NCBI GenBank assembly: GCA_963715635.1
Contig: OY970261.1
Coordinates: 2,170,001 to 2,234,000, forward strand
Length of the DNA stretch: 64,000 nucleotides
Reading direction: 5' to 3'
Source of the DNA: JAPKZH01 sp963715635
GTDB taxonomy: Bacteria; Acidobacteriota; Aminicenantia; Aminicenantales; UBA4085
The notes under the pieces are model-generated. The model made no database searches, was not told the DNA's origin, and saw nothing but the letters and a program-made list of their open reading frames with translations. Every line of letters starts with the position of its first letter. Position 1 is the stretch's first letter. Position numbers and translations under genes: made by a program. Of this stretch, positions 1 to 6,818 are shown one piece after another.

Positions 1-1
1 C

Positions 2-799
2 GTGCTTTCCGGTCGATTGTCGGTTGAAAACTCCGAGAGACTAGAGTTTTTTTCTCTTGACGGAGACTATATCAACGGAATCGTTGAACCCGGATTCCAG
101 GGTTTTTTGCCTTTTCTTCACGTCGGAAAAAATTACGTCGGATTCCCTATGGAACGGCTGAACGACGGCTCCCTGTCCCCTCCGGCCGGCTGGATTTATG
201 ATCAGACCCTCAAGCCCCAAAAAAGATTCTATACTGATCTTCCCATGGGCCCTCCGCCTCCTCCCCCGCCCGGGTCGATTTCCTCCGGCAAAACAGATGT
301 CCTCATGGTCCGGGATTTCGCGGACGCCATCGTGGATAGCGGAAAAATCTATGTTGCCGATTCCAGAAAAGGACTATTCATTTCCGTCTTCAATGAAAAC
401 GGGGATCTGCTTTACGAAATCCGCCATTCACTGGGGAAGGTCAAGGTTCCCAAGGGCTATCTCGATGCCTTGATCAAAGAACGCCGGGCGTCGAAATACT
501 GGAATTCCATTTATGCCCATCAGAATCCCATCGTGCCGGACTATTTCCCCGATTTCGTCGGCTTCAAGATCGACGCGGGCCGGATCTATGCCGTCCGGCC
601 CGTGGAGAAGGACGGTTTATACGAAGTCGTCGTCCTGGACCTCAAGGGCCGGATCCTCGAAAGAAGCTTCCGGTTTCCGCTTAAGCCGGATTTTGAAATG
701 CCCGCGAGGAAAAGCTTCCTCTACGACGTCGAAGAGAACAGATTCGTCTGGTTCGCCTACAACGACGCCAAGGAGATGTGCGAGCTTCATATCCACTGA
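2..799 (+). CDS. C-terminal part of a 6-bladed beta-propeller-like protein (runs in from the left edge)
   Basis: The reading frame is open from the first bases of the window, so the GTG at position 2 is probably internal and the N-terminus is missing. The visible 265 residues alternate short beta-strand stretches with blade-like phrases such as DGDYINGIVEPG, SGKIYVADS, DAGRIYAVRP and LYEVVVLDLKG, the pattern of extracytoplasmic 6-bladed beta-propeller proteins common in Aminicenantes and Bacteroidetes. A proline run (PPPPPPPG, residues about 83-91) sits in a loop. No catalytic motif is visible. The function is probably ligand or protein binding outside the cytoplasm (inference). It ends 33 bases before the next small gene. 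Confidence 0.6.
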   Translation: MLSGRLSVENSERLEFFSLDGDYINGIVEPGFQGFLPFLHVGKNYVGFPMERLNDGSLSPPAGWIYDQTLKPQKRFYTDLPMGPPPPPPPGSISSGKTDVLMVRDFADAIVDSGKIYVADSRKGLFISVFNENGDLLYEIRHSLGKVKVPKGYLDALIKERRASKYWNSIYAHQNPIVPDYFPDFVGFKIDAGRIYAVRPVEKDGLYEVVVLDLKGRILERSFRFPLKPDFEMPARKSFLYDVEENRFVWFAYNDAKEMCELHIH

Positions 800-832
800 A
801 AAAATCAAACGTCGCGCGGCCTGATCAAAAAA

Positions 833-1225
833 TTGCGCCCGTGGCAGGAGGAAGCGGCCTTCCTGTCCTTCGCTCAGTATCTCTCGGGACAGGTCGGGAA
901 GTATTGGATAATGAAAAAGGGGAAAAAAGTTTATGTAATTCAGCGTAGATTGAGTCTGCTGGCCGCTAAGCTCGGGCTCGAAGAGCGGTTTAAGAAAGAC
1001 AGACAGAGCGCCCTGAGGACAATCAAGCGCACTCTCCAAATTTACAAAGAGCTCGGCTTCCTCTATGGCTACACGTGGGCGAAGACGGGAAAGGGTGAGA
1101 GAAAAGTTATCCTCTTCCTGAATCCTGAGAAGCTGCCCCATTTGAAGAGGCAAGTCATAAGGCTGCGTCCGGCTGTTCAATCAACCGCGGCCGGGGAAGC
1201 CTGCACTGCGGCCCCCTCATCCTAA
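833..1225 (+). CDS. Small hypothetical protein with winged-helix-like region
   Basis: I do not recognise this 130-residue protein. The start is uncertain: TTG at 833 gives the full frame, while an ATG at 911 (MKKGKK) would give about 104 residues. Neither has a clear ribosome binding site. The central part (RRLSLLAAKLGLEERF, then ALRTIKRTLQIYKELGFL) has the helix-helix-wing look of a winged helix such as those in replication initiators, but no diagnostic motif is present. It follows the beta-propeller gene closely on the same strand. It could be a remnant of a mobile element, since the region just downstream contains repeat-flanked accessory genes. Confidence 0.4.
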   Translation: MRPWQEEAAFLSFAQYLSGQVGKYWIMKKGKKVYVIQRRLSLLAAKLGLEERFKKDRQSALRTIKRTLQIYKELGFLYGYTWAKTGKGERKVILFLNPEKLPHLKRQVIRLRPAVQSTAAGEACTAAPSS

Positions 1226-1296
1226 TTGACCTATAAGCCCGGATTGAAGACCAGCTGCTGTCATCAACCTGGCCTCTGCATCCTCCATTCCTTCTA

Positions 1297-1390
1297 TTTT
1301 GCCTTCCTTGCCTAAAACATCGCGCTAGGATTGTCTAGGACGGGCTTTCTCAAAACGGTCAAGGGCTAGCCTTGCCATTTCCGGCTCCTC
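1297..1390 (+). repeat. Left copy of imperfect direct repeat flanking the ankyrin gene
   Basis: About 94 bases that recur at 2488-2584 in the same orientation. Shared landmarks in order: TTTTGCCTTC, AAACATCGC, CTAGG, the exact 17-mer TTTCTCAAAACGGTCAA (1346-1362 here), GGCT/CTTG and a final CGGC-CTC stretch. The repeat lies before the 46-codon leader ORF and the ankyrin gene, so the two copies bracket that unit. Confidence 0.7.
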
Positions 1391-1423
1391 CTTGATAAAA
1401 TTGACAGTGAAAGGAGGAAGTCA

Positions 1424-1564
1424 ATGGCGGCTTCACACAGCCGCCGAAATTCCAGCAATTTTTTAGGGAGCACCTATCAGAGAAAGCCGGGAGGCCCTCC
1501 TCCCGCCGGCCGCCTTGGACGTGGACCTCGCCGTCCACCAAGAAGGATGAAAGAAAAGACATGA
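1424..1564 (+). CDS. 46-residue leader ORF translationally coupled to the ankyrin gene
   Basis: An ATG at 1424 follows a strong Shine-Dalgarno sequence (AAGGAGG at 1411-1417) with good spacing. The frame runs 46 codons and its TGA overlaps the ankyrin ATG (ATGA at 1561-1564), the classic geometry of translational coupling. The ankyrin gene itself has only a weak purine stretch before its ATG, so the real ribosome entry point for the pair is probably here. The peptide is rich in Arg, Pro and Gly and matches nothing I know. A 7-bp stem (GGCGGCT/AGCCGCC, 1426-1445) covers its first codons. Confidence 0.5.
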   Translation: MAASHSRRNSSNFLGSTYQRKPGGPPPAGRLGRGPRRPPRRMKEKT

Positions 1565-2397
1565 GCAAAGCCAAAGAAGGCCAGCCGCTGCACTGGGCCG
1601 CTCGCAAAGGCCATAAAGACATAGCCGAGATGCAGCTCGGCCAAGGTGTGGACGTAAACGTCCGGGACGAAGAGGGGCAGACACCGTTGCACTGGGCCGC
1701 AACAAGTAAAGGCCGTAAGGAGATGGTCGAGCTGCTGATCGCCAAAGGAGCGGACGTAAACGCCAAGGATGACGCGGGCCGGACGCCACTACACGCCGCT
1801 GCAAGTAAAGGCCATAAGGACATAGCCGAGTTGCTAATCGCCAATGGCGCGGACGTAAACGCCCGCCGGCGGTTGGACGAAGGAAGCCGCGCGGGCCAGA
1901 CGCCCCTTCACGAGGCCGCTTATGAGGGCAAACTGGACTTGGTCGAGCTACTAATCGCCAAGGGTGCGGATGTAAACGCCAAAGTTAAAGATAGTGACTG
2001 GACGCCGCTGCACGCCGCCGCTTCGGATGGCTTTAAGGACGTGGCGGAGCTGCTGATCGCCAAGGGTGCGGACGTGAATGCTGGGGATGAAACGCCGCTA
2101 CACTGGGCCGCAAGCTATGGTCATAAAAACGTGGCCGAGCTGTTGATCGCCAAGGGTGCGGACCTAAACGCCAAGGCCTCCGATGGCTGGACGCCGCTGC
2201 ACGCCGTCGTCCACCCCCGCGTGGAATCGCCGTCCAACGCCGCTTGGAGTGGCCACAAGGACGTGGCTGAGCTGTTAATCACCAAGGGCGCGGATGTGAA
2301 CGCCAAGGATGGCTGGGGCAATACGCCGCTACACTGGGCCAAGGAGAAAGGCTACAAGGACGTGGCCGAGCTGCTCAAGAAGCATGGGGCGAAGTGA
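1561..2397 (+). CDS. Ankyrin-repeat protein, eight repeats
   Basis: The 278-residue protein is almost wholly ankyrin repeats of about 33 residues with the consensus TPLHxAA..G..D.AELLIAKGADVNA. I count eight, from about residue 8 to the end. Repeats three and seven carry insertions of several residues. There is no signal peptide, membrane segment or extra domain, so a soluble protein-binding role is likely. Neighbouring repeats are similar at DNA level (GCCAAGGGTGCGGA recurs), which suggests growth by internal duplication. The gene sits between two imperfect direct repeats (1297-1390 and 2488-2584) and is coupled to a short leader ORF, so it may have moved as a unit. Start ATG is fixed by the overlap with the leader stop. 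Confidence 0.85.
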   Translation: MSKAKEGQPLHWAARKGHKDIAEMQLGQGVDVNVRDEEGQTPLHWAATSKGRKEMVELLIAKGADVNAKDDAGRTPLHAAASKGHKDIAELLIANGADVNARRRLDEGSRAGQTPLHEAAYEGKLDLVELLIAKGADVNAKVKDSDWTPLHAAASDGFKDVAELLIAKGADVNAGDETPLHWAASYGHKNVAELLIAKGADLNAKASDGWTPLHAVVHPRVESPSNAAWSGHKDVAELLITKGADVNAKDGWGNTPLHWAKEKGYKDVAELLKKHGAK

Positions 2398-2487
2398 TGA
2401 GGCGGAGAATGGGTCCGTTTGGCAAAAACGCCCAAAACGTTCCCGTTTATACTATTTCCCCGGTCTCTACCTGTCCTGTTTCTCAGG

Positions 2488-2584
2488 TTTTGCCTTCTCT
2501 GCTCAAAAACATCGCAATAGGACGCGCTAGGGCAGAGTTTCTCAAAACGGTCAATGGTCCAGGCTTGCTATTTTCGGCCTCTCA
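2488..2584 (+). repeat. Right copy of imperfect direct repeat flanking the ankyrin gene
   Basis: Matches 1297-1390 in the same orientation. The exact shared 17-mer TTTCTCAAAACGGTCAA lies at 2538-2554. It starts about 90 bases after the ankyrin stop. No open reading frame of its own is convincing. Confidence 0.7.
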
Positions 2585-2672
2585 ACCGTCCGCCCGCCGT
2601 ATCACGGGAAAGGCACGGGAGGGATGGCTGTCTAGTTTGTTCTAAAATGGTCTGACCAGGTAAGGACTTCAA

Positions 2673-3242
2673 TCAAGGACTGTCCAAAATCTTATTGTCA
2701 TTTATTGGAGTTAATGACCATGGCTTAGCTCTCACGATTCTTTCTTTTCCAACTACAAACAAAGTAAGAGTAAATATCGCAATATAAGCTAGCGACGAAT
2801 TGGCGTATTTAATTCTCGGGCTCAGGGTTTTTCTATCAACAACTTTTAGCATGCTTATTCGTTTTAAATTGTTGCAGTCTTTCGCAATATCCAGTTCATC
2901 AAAACTGTTAATCATAATATTATGGGCAAAATGATTTCTTTCTCTATTAATGAGCTTTAAATCCTCCATATCCTCTTTAGCTATTAATCCAAGCAGATAA
3001 CATAGTTTCATGCTTCTTTCAAAGTTCAAATTATATTCAATATTTTTAACAAAGAATTCCTCGTCCGCCAATTTTTTCCTTAAGAGCGAATTTAACAAGT
3101 TTTCAAGATAAGCATGAAGCATAATCGCAGCCCCCTTGTCAGTTTCTTTATTAAGAGCTGCATAGTATTTCTGTATTTCATCATTCTTCAAATGTCCTTT
3201 ATCATCTAAAAAGACTTCAACGTTTTTTTCCGCTTTTTTCAC
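2673..3242 (-). CDS. MtlR/DUF4145-like HEPN-family protein
   Basis: A 189-residue protein with the layout of the mannitol-operon-repressor (MtlR)-like family: a helical block (ETDKGAAIMLHAYLENLLNS), a middle helix and then LKLINRERNHFAHN. The RNHFAH segment fits the R-x4-6-H signature of HEPN proteins, many of which are RNases in defence or toxin systems; others are only structural. The GTG start at 3242 is chosen because GGAGG lies just upstream. Base composition is clearly more AT-rich than the host genes, pointing to transfer. A structured repeat (3258-3333) lies immediately upstream. Whether it is a nuclease here cannot be told from sequence. Confidence 0.55.
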   Translation of the reverse strand: MKKAEKNVEVFLDDKGHLKNDEIQKYYAALNKETDKGAAIMLHAYLENLLNSLLRKKLADEEFFVKNIEYNLNFERSMKLCYLLGLIAKEDMEDLKLINRERNHFAHNIMINSFDELDIAKDCNNLKRISMLKVVDRKTLSPRIKYANSSLAYIAIFTLTLFVVGKERIVRAKPWSLTPINDNKILDSP

Positions 3243-3257
3243 AGATTTTCCTCCTCT

Positions 3258-3333
3258 TCCATCGTCTTTCTCTATGAGGCGATTATCCGCGCAAGTGTCA
3301 TATAATTAAACGGGAAGCCATGCCTTAAAGCCT
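3258..3333 (-). repeat. Copy C of the three-way-junction leader repeat (divergent copy)
   Basis: Read on the minus strand it carries GAGGC ... GCCTC closing arms, an internal ATTAT/ATAAT pairing, and the conserved 3' tail CGCCTCAT-A-GAGA followed by a ribosome binding site. Copies A (12554-12650) and B (10742-10837) have different bases at the same paired positions. It ends about 16 bases before the GTG of the MtlR-like gene. Confidence 0.5.
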
Positions 3334-3365
3334 CTGGTTTCTTCCAGGCCTCATTCTTTATCTAT

Positions 3366-3725
3366 TCAATGTTCATGAACAATTTTCCATTCTCCGTTAT
3401 CTTGCTGTTCTTTAACAGTATGGTGGTATGTTTTTTTCTCGTGATCAACCGTCAAAATTACTCGTGTTGGCTTTTTCGTTTTCCCGCTTATTTTATTTTC
3501 TCCTTTAGACAAAAGTCTTTTTTGAGCATCATGATGTTTTGTTTCAAGGAAATCGAGAAATTTTAAATATTCCACGAATTCCTCTTTTATATGCTTGTGC
3601 CCGCAAGAAAGAAAATACGTCACTGCCTGACCGTCAAGAGCTGATTCATAAACGGTTTTCAATATTTCTTTTTCCCCTTTGCACGTGGGACACTCCATTT
3701 TGAGAATTTCCATTCTACCGCCCAT
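3366..3725 (-). CDS. Hypothetical protein with N-terminal zinc-ribbon-like cysteines
   Basis: The 119-residue product has CPTCKG near residue 13 and a second possible metal site, SCGHKH, near residue 40, so one zinc-binding ribbon is likely. The C-terminal half (TRVILTVDHEKKTYHHTVKEQ) looks like a short beta sheet. I recognise no family. The ATG at 3725 directly follows the stop codon of an Mrr-like remnant (3726-3728); an in-frame ATG four codons on is an alternative start. It lies in the AT-rich accessory stretch left of the tRNA-Arg integration site. Confidence 0.5.
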   Translation of the reverse strand: MGGRMEILKMECPTCKGEKEILKTVYESALDGQAVTYFLSCGHKHIKEEFVEYLKFLDFLETKHHDAQKRLLSKGENKISGKTKKPTRVILTVDHEKKTYHHTVKEQQDNGEWKIVHEH

Positions 3726-3854
3726 TTATATTCTGACCTTCCTTAACAGCAGGTCTTCAACGTCGGTCAATCTTATCTCAAGCCCTTGACTCTTTGCTCT
3801 CGCGGCCTCTTCATAAGCGCTTTTGGTAACGCCTCTATTATTCAAGCGTATATC
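3726..3854 (-). pseudogene. C-terminal remnant of an Mrr-type restriction endonuclease
   Basis: On the minus strand, between the stop of the membrane-protein gene and the start of the 119-residue gene, a 40-odd-codon frame reads ...RGVTKSAYEEAARAKSQG, LEIRLTDVEDLL, then stop. That matches the usual C-terminal tail of Mrr-like endonucleases (FT..A.EEA...G..L.D...L). No catalytic part is present and an in-frame stop precedes it, so this is a 5'-truncated fragment. Confidence 0.4.
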
Positions 3855-4196
3855 TCAATCAAACTTAATGCCCGTGACAATGAAAAGCATCGCGACAAGA
3901 AAAATAAACGCGAGCCCCGCTATAGACGCAAAAACTCCGGCCATGAAGGAATTCATCCAGATTTCTGAACCGAATTTTTTCTTTTCGATGAAGATTTTCC
4001 TAAAAAGAAAATACACAACAAGGATCGGAGGCAGACAGACGAATGTCAGGAGAACATCCGTGCTGCCAGGCAAAATCTTTATTTTTTGCAGACCGCTGCC
4101 TATAGAACCTAATAGAACGAACCAGCCCCAGCCATATCCCGTTGTTTTTTCAAGAGGGTCCTTCGGTTTAGGTTTTAGATAATCGCCTATTCCCAT
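3855..4196 (-). CDS. Small multi-pass membrane protein of unknown function
   Basis: A 113-residue product with three likely membrane segments: GYGWGWFVLLGSIGSG, VLLTFVCLPPILVVYFLF, and a long one near the end (FASIAGLAFIFLVAMLFIV). A basic loop (RKIFIEKKKFG) separates the last two. The start is set at 4196 because AGGAGG lies six bases upstream; a TTG at 4202 would add two residues. No family recognised. It sits between a nuclease-like gene and an Mrr remnant, so it may be a relic of a defence-type operon (inference). Confidence 0.5.
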   Translation of the reverse strand: MGIGDYLKPKPKDPLEKTTGYGWGWFVLLGSIGSGLQKIKILPGSTDVLLTFVCLPPILVVYFLFRKIFIEKKKFGSEIWMNSFMAGVFASIAGLAFIFLVAMLFIVTGIKFD

Positions 4197-4262
4197 TATC
4201 AACCTCCTCCTCTTGTGCTATTTAGTCAAATTTTTATGTTTCCAGAGTTTTAAATAACGTTT

Positions 4263-5021
4263 TTAACTCAGATAATTTATTTTTCTTTCTTCATGCACAA
4301 GGTAATTGCCCAGTCTGGGATAACCTCTCTTGAGATCGGATTTATGAAGAGTATTTGATATATGAGCCGCAAAATCGATAACTTCGTCGAAATTCGGTGT
4401 GGGAGAGAAAACCGTCCATCTATTTTCCTTTTCGACATAATCCCAGCATCCTCTCCCTATTACGCAAATAGCACGTAAAGCTGGCGGTTCATTTTCTTCG
4501 ATATTTTCTTTATACCTTTCAATTTCATTTTTGCCGCTCGGGGCTAAATCCGAAGTAAATGCGAAAAGAGCCGGGACTATTTTATTTATGTGATGTTGAA
4601 TCGGCCTATTATTTGTGTCAAAGATTCCCGAGAGGTATATTATGTTACTTAAGATATTTTTTGCTTTATTATGAGCATCTCTGATTTCGGCTGCGGTTAT
4701 CTTACTTTTAACCTCTATCGCATAGAATACTGACTCGGCGGGAAAAAGGTAATCCTCCTCTCCGAACATTATTGAAGGCAACTTTTTCTTGCTATAAATT
4801 ATTAAATCAACCTCACTGGACTGAAACCCGGTGTGATCTATAATTTTCCCTGATATTTTTATTTTGAAATCTTCAGGAAGAATAGGCTCAATTACTCGCT
4901 GCGCCGCAATTTCTCGAATCTTTCCCATTAAAGGATGTTCAATTCTCGCCGCTTCGGAAAATTCATCCATAGCAGTTCGAACAGAAGTAATTATTCTATT
5001 TCTAAATATTTCGTGTGGCAT
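4263..5021 (-). CDS. DUF6602-like protein with PD-(D/E)xK nuclease-like core
   Basis: The 252-residue product resembles the DUF6602 family, found in defence and mobile regions. The core SSEVDLIIYSKKKLP ... FYAIEVKSKIT (residues about 68-105) has the spacing of a PD-(D/E)xK nuclease active site, with the Asp of EVD and the E-x-K of EVKSK as candidate catalytic residues. A strong ribosome binding site (GGGAGGGG) precedes the ATG at 5021. Codon use is AT-rich. Nuclease activity is an inference from the motif. Confidence 0.6.
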   Translation of the reverse strand: MPHEIFRNRIITSVRTAMDEFSEAARIEHPLMGKIREIAAQRVIEPILPEDFKIKISGKIIDHTGFQSSEVDLIIYSKKKLPSIMFGEEDYLFPAESVFYAIEVKSKITAAEIRDAHNKAKNILSNIIYLSGIFDTNNRPIQHHINKIVPALFAFTSDLAPSGKNEIERYKENIEENEPPALRAICVIGRGCWDYVEKENRWTVFSPTPNFDEVIDFAAHISNTLHKSDLKRGYPRLGNYLVHEERKINYLS

Positions 5022-5107
5022 TTAATCCCCTCCCTTACGTGATTAACATTTAAATCTTAACTGACGTTAGGACCAAAATCAATCGAACAAAGAAAATCGA
5101 AGATAGA

Positions 5108-5190
5108 CTTCTCCAAAATCTTGTCACCAAATTGTCACAAGAAAAAGTGCCTAAAACCGCCTAATCTTGACTAAGAAGTTAAAAGGGGAA
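5108..5190 (-). repeat. Att-arm-like repeat A, downstream of the tRNA-Arg 3' half
   Basis: On the minus strand, downstream of the tRNA 3' half, the order is a CCCC-TTTTA stretch, GATTAGGCGGTTTTAGGC, two GTGACA repeats and GGAGAAG. Arms B (5300-5399) and C (6588-6687) share the plan: T-rich tract, GATT(T)AAGC(C/G)GATTTAAGC, GTGACAC or GGAACAC, GGAGGAGT. These look like integrase arm sites of related elements. Because this copy lies outside element 1, the 2.6-5.2 kb stretch may be an older element. Confidence 0.4.
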
Positions 5191-5219
5191 AGAAAGAATT
5201 TCTCGGGGAAAAGGGAAGA

Positions 5220-5263
5220 GCGCCTGGGGGGACTTGAACCCCCGACAAAGGGATTAGGAATCC
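5220..5263 (-). pseudogene. Displaced 3' half of host tRNA-Arg(CCU); left attachment site
   Basis: The minus strand reads anticodon loop to acceptor: GGATTCCTAATCC, a T-arm with five G:C pairs around TTCAAGT, and CAGGCGC, with no encoded CCA. There is no 5' half here. After the core GGATTAGGAATCC (5251-5263) the sequence becomes element DNA. Joined to the 5' half at 31014-31056 it makes a well-paired tRNA-Arg(CCU), so it is probably the original host gene cut by integration. Confidence 0.75.
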
Positions 5264-5299
5264 ATTCTAGCCTGATCCGGGTCCCTCGAGAAAAAACGG

Positions 5300-5399
5300 T
5301 TTTCCCCTTATAATCAAGGTTTTCTGATTAACTTTTTTTAGTCTAGATTAAGCGGATTTAAGCAAATTCTGTTACACCATGGTGACACGGGGAGGAGTC
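5300..5399 (+). repeat. Att-arm-like repeat B at the left end of element 1
   Basis: Follows the left core and contains a T-rich tract, GATTAAGCGGATTTAAGC (5346-5363), GTTACACCATGGTGACAC (a short dyad) and GGGGAGGAGT. The same order of motifs occurs in arm C after a tRNA-Asp 3' half and, more divergently, in arm A. Confidence 0.45.
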
Positions 5400-5470
5400 T
5401 ATTTTCAGATTTGACCCCGCTTTTCATTAGTGCTATTCTATTGCCAGGCAGCTAAAAAGGGAAAAAGGCT

Positions 5471-5527
5471 ATGAAGTTGCTCAACTATCGCGTCAAGGAT
5501 TTTCTAAATCAAATTAAGGGAGTCTGA
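5471..5527 (+). pseudogene. 18-codon remnant resembling the start of an AAA ATPase gene
   Basis: ATG at 5471 after GGGAAAAAGG reads MKLLNYRVKDFLNQIKGV and then stops. The phrase KLLN(Y/F)RVKDF is a common N-terminus of OLD/AAA-type ATPases of defence systems. Only this fragment is present. It might still be translated as a leader peptide for the next ORF. Confidence 0.3.
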
Positions 5528-5529
5528 AT

Positions 5530-5691
5530 ATGGGATGGAGAGGCGTTGCTAGGGCTATAATCTCTTTAATACTCCAGCAGCCGTCGCCACAGAAAAGGAA
5601 ATGCTTTAGGGAATATATTAAGCCCAAGAGATGGGAGCAAAAGAACGTCGTTATAAATGTGATTAATACTTGCATTAAGGAGCATGGCTGA
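5530..5691 (+). CDS. 53-residue basic ORF coupled to the DUF6338 gene
   Basis: ATG at 5530 after AAGGGAG; 53 codons; its TGA overlaps the DUF6338 ATG by one base (TGATG at 5689-5693). The product is basic (KRKCFREYIKPKRWEQ) with a C-terminal helix (VVINVINTCIKEHG). No family recognised. The overlap and shared strand suggest one mRNA with the two genes that follow. It could instead be a remnant whose only use is coupling. Confidence 0.35.
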   Translation: MGWRGVARAIISLILQQPSPQKRKCFREYIKPKRWEQKNVVINVINTCIKEHG

Positions 5692-6275
5692 TGGATATAT
5701 GGCAATTAGACAAGCTAAGTCTCTTTCTTATATTTTTCTTGCCCGGATTCATTTCGATAAAGATATATGATTTGCTGATTCCTTCCGAAAAAAGAGATTT
5801 CTCAAAATCATTATTTGAAGTTATAGGATATAGCGCCCTAAATTTTGCGGCGCTTTCTTGGCTGATAATTCTAATTCACTCAGGCTACTTTTATAGAGAA
5901 CATAAGTTCTGGTACCTAATAATATTGCTCTTAATTATATTCGTCATTCCTATCTTGTGGCCGATGCTTATTCTAAAAATATTATATTGGTCTCCAATTG
6001 CAAACCGAATAATCCATCCAATTCTAAAGCCATGGGACTTTGTTTTTGGGAAGAAAAATGTTTGCTGGATAATCGTACACCTTCAAGACGGGAGAAAGAT
6101 TGGCGGAAAGTACGACAGAGGATCGTTCGCCTCATCATTTCCTGCCGAAGAACAAATATACTTAGAAGAAGTATGGGAATTGGATGAAAAAGGAGCGTTT
6201 AAAAGACCAATCGAGAGATCGCGCGGTATTATAGTATTAGGAAAGGATATTTCCTCGATTGAATTTTTTATTTAA
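5691..6275 (+). CDS. DUF6338 family membrane protein
   Basis: The 194-residue product has an N-terminal membrane segment (LSLFLIFFLPGFISIKIYDL), two more near residues 45-65 and 73-95, and a cytoplasmic C-terminal domain with the phrases PWDFVFGKKN, DGRKIGGKYDRGSFASSFP, EEQIYLEEVWEL and RSRGIIVLGKDI that I associate with DUF6338. The family has no settled function and is often found in accessory regions. Here it is followed 13 bases later by a small hydrophilic gene with its own strong ribosome binding site, a pairing I recall from other genomes. AT-rich codon use marks it as transferred. Confidence 0.7.
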   Translation: MDIWQLDKLSLFLIFFLPGFISIKIYDLLIPSEKRDFSKSLFEVIGYSALNFAALSWLIILIHSGYFYREHKFWYLIILLLIIFVIPILWPMLILKILYWSPIANRIIHPILKPWDFVFGKKNVCWIIVHLQDGRKIGGKYDRGSFASSFPAEEQIYLEEVWELDEKGAFKRPIERSRGIIVLGKDISSIEFFI

Positions 6276-6288
6276 AAAGGAGAATATT

Positions 6289-6480
6289 ATGCCGGACAAA
6301 AAGAGCAGGGTTAACAAAAAACAGGTCGTACAAATACAAGAAGGTTTTCAGCCAGTTAAAAAAGGACACCAGCCAATTAAGGGCGATTTAAATACCGCAA
6401 ATCCTCCGCAGGGAGGATCTGGGGTCCCTTTAAAGCCATCAACTAGCAGCGATCGCGATAAGAAGGTTGATAAAAAGTAG
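6289..6480 (+). CDS. Small hydrophilic partner of the DUF6338 protein
   Basis: A 63-residue Lys/Pro/Gly-rich product, probably disordered, with a repeat-like phrase (GFQPVKKGHQPIKGDL) and NPPQGGSGVP in the middle. The start is ATG 6289, which has AAAAAGGAGAA upstream, rather than the longer upstream frame. Small proteins with QP-x-KGYQP-type repeats often sit next to DUF6338 genes (recollection, not checked). No enzymatic motif is present. Confidence 0.55.
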   Translation: MPDKKSRVNKKQVVQIQEGFQPVKKGHQPIKGDLNTANPPQGGSGVPLKPSTSSDRDKKVDKK

Positions 6481-6535
6481 GGGATTATAAATACCTGGCT
6501 ATTTTGATTCTTCGCAAAGAGGGGAAAATCCGAAG

Positions 6536-6586
6536 CCCGGACTGTCACGCCGGAGGTCGCGAGTTCGAGCCTCGTCGGCCCCGCCA
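6536..6586 (+). pseudogene. 3' part of a tRNA-Asp(GUC), an integration scar
   Basis: Fifty-one bases read anticodon arm with GTC, variable loop GGAGGTC, a T-arm GCGAG-TTCGAGC-CTCGT, acceptor strand CGGCCCC, G and CCA. The acceptor 5' strand and D-arm are absent; the sequence upstream is unrelated. As with tRNA-Arg here, the break falls at the anticodon arm. An att-arm-like repeat (C) follows directly. It is probably a displaced or imported half-tRNA left by a related integrase. Confidence 0.7.
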
Positions 6587-6587
6587 G

Positions 6588-6687
6588 TTTTCCCCATATT
6601 TTCCCGGTTTTCCTTTTAGCGCCTTTAAGCCGATTTAAGCGAATTTTAGCAATTTTTGGAACACGGGCGGAACACGGGGAGGAGTTT
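6588..6687 (+). repeat. Att-arm-like repeat C, after the tRNA-Asp fragment
   Basis: T-rich tract, then TTTAAGCCGATTTAAGC (6623-6639), GGAACACGGGCGGAACAC and GGGGAGGAGT. The match to arm B is best in the TTTAAGC and ACACGGGGAGGAGT parts. The remainder up to 6818 shows nothing else I can identify. Confidence 0.45.
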
Positions 6688-6818
6688 GGCACCAGAAGTA
6701 TTTTAACCCGATGGATCAGATGTCCTTTAGGCCACGCGAGCTGTCAATATAGAAATACCCGGTTTGCTTATTGAGGGTTGGGCCTTCATTCACATCAGCG
6801 GGGCATGAGAAATTTTTA

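Noticed and set aside
6348..6692. Minus-strand ORF of 114 codons containing GPTRLELATSGVTVRASD
   Set aside because: This phrase is the well-known translation of a tRNA gene. It comes from the tRNA-Asp fragment at 6536-6586 and is not a protein gene.
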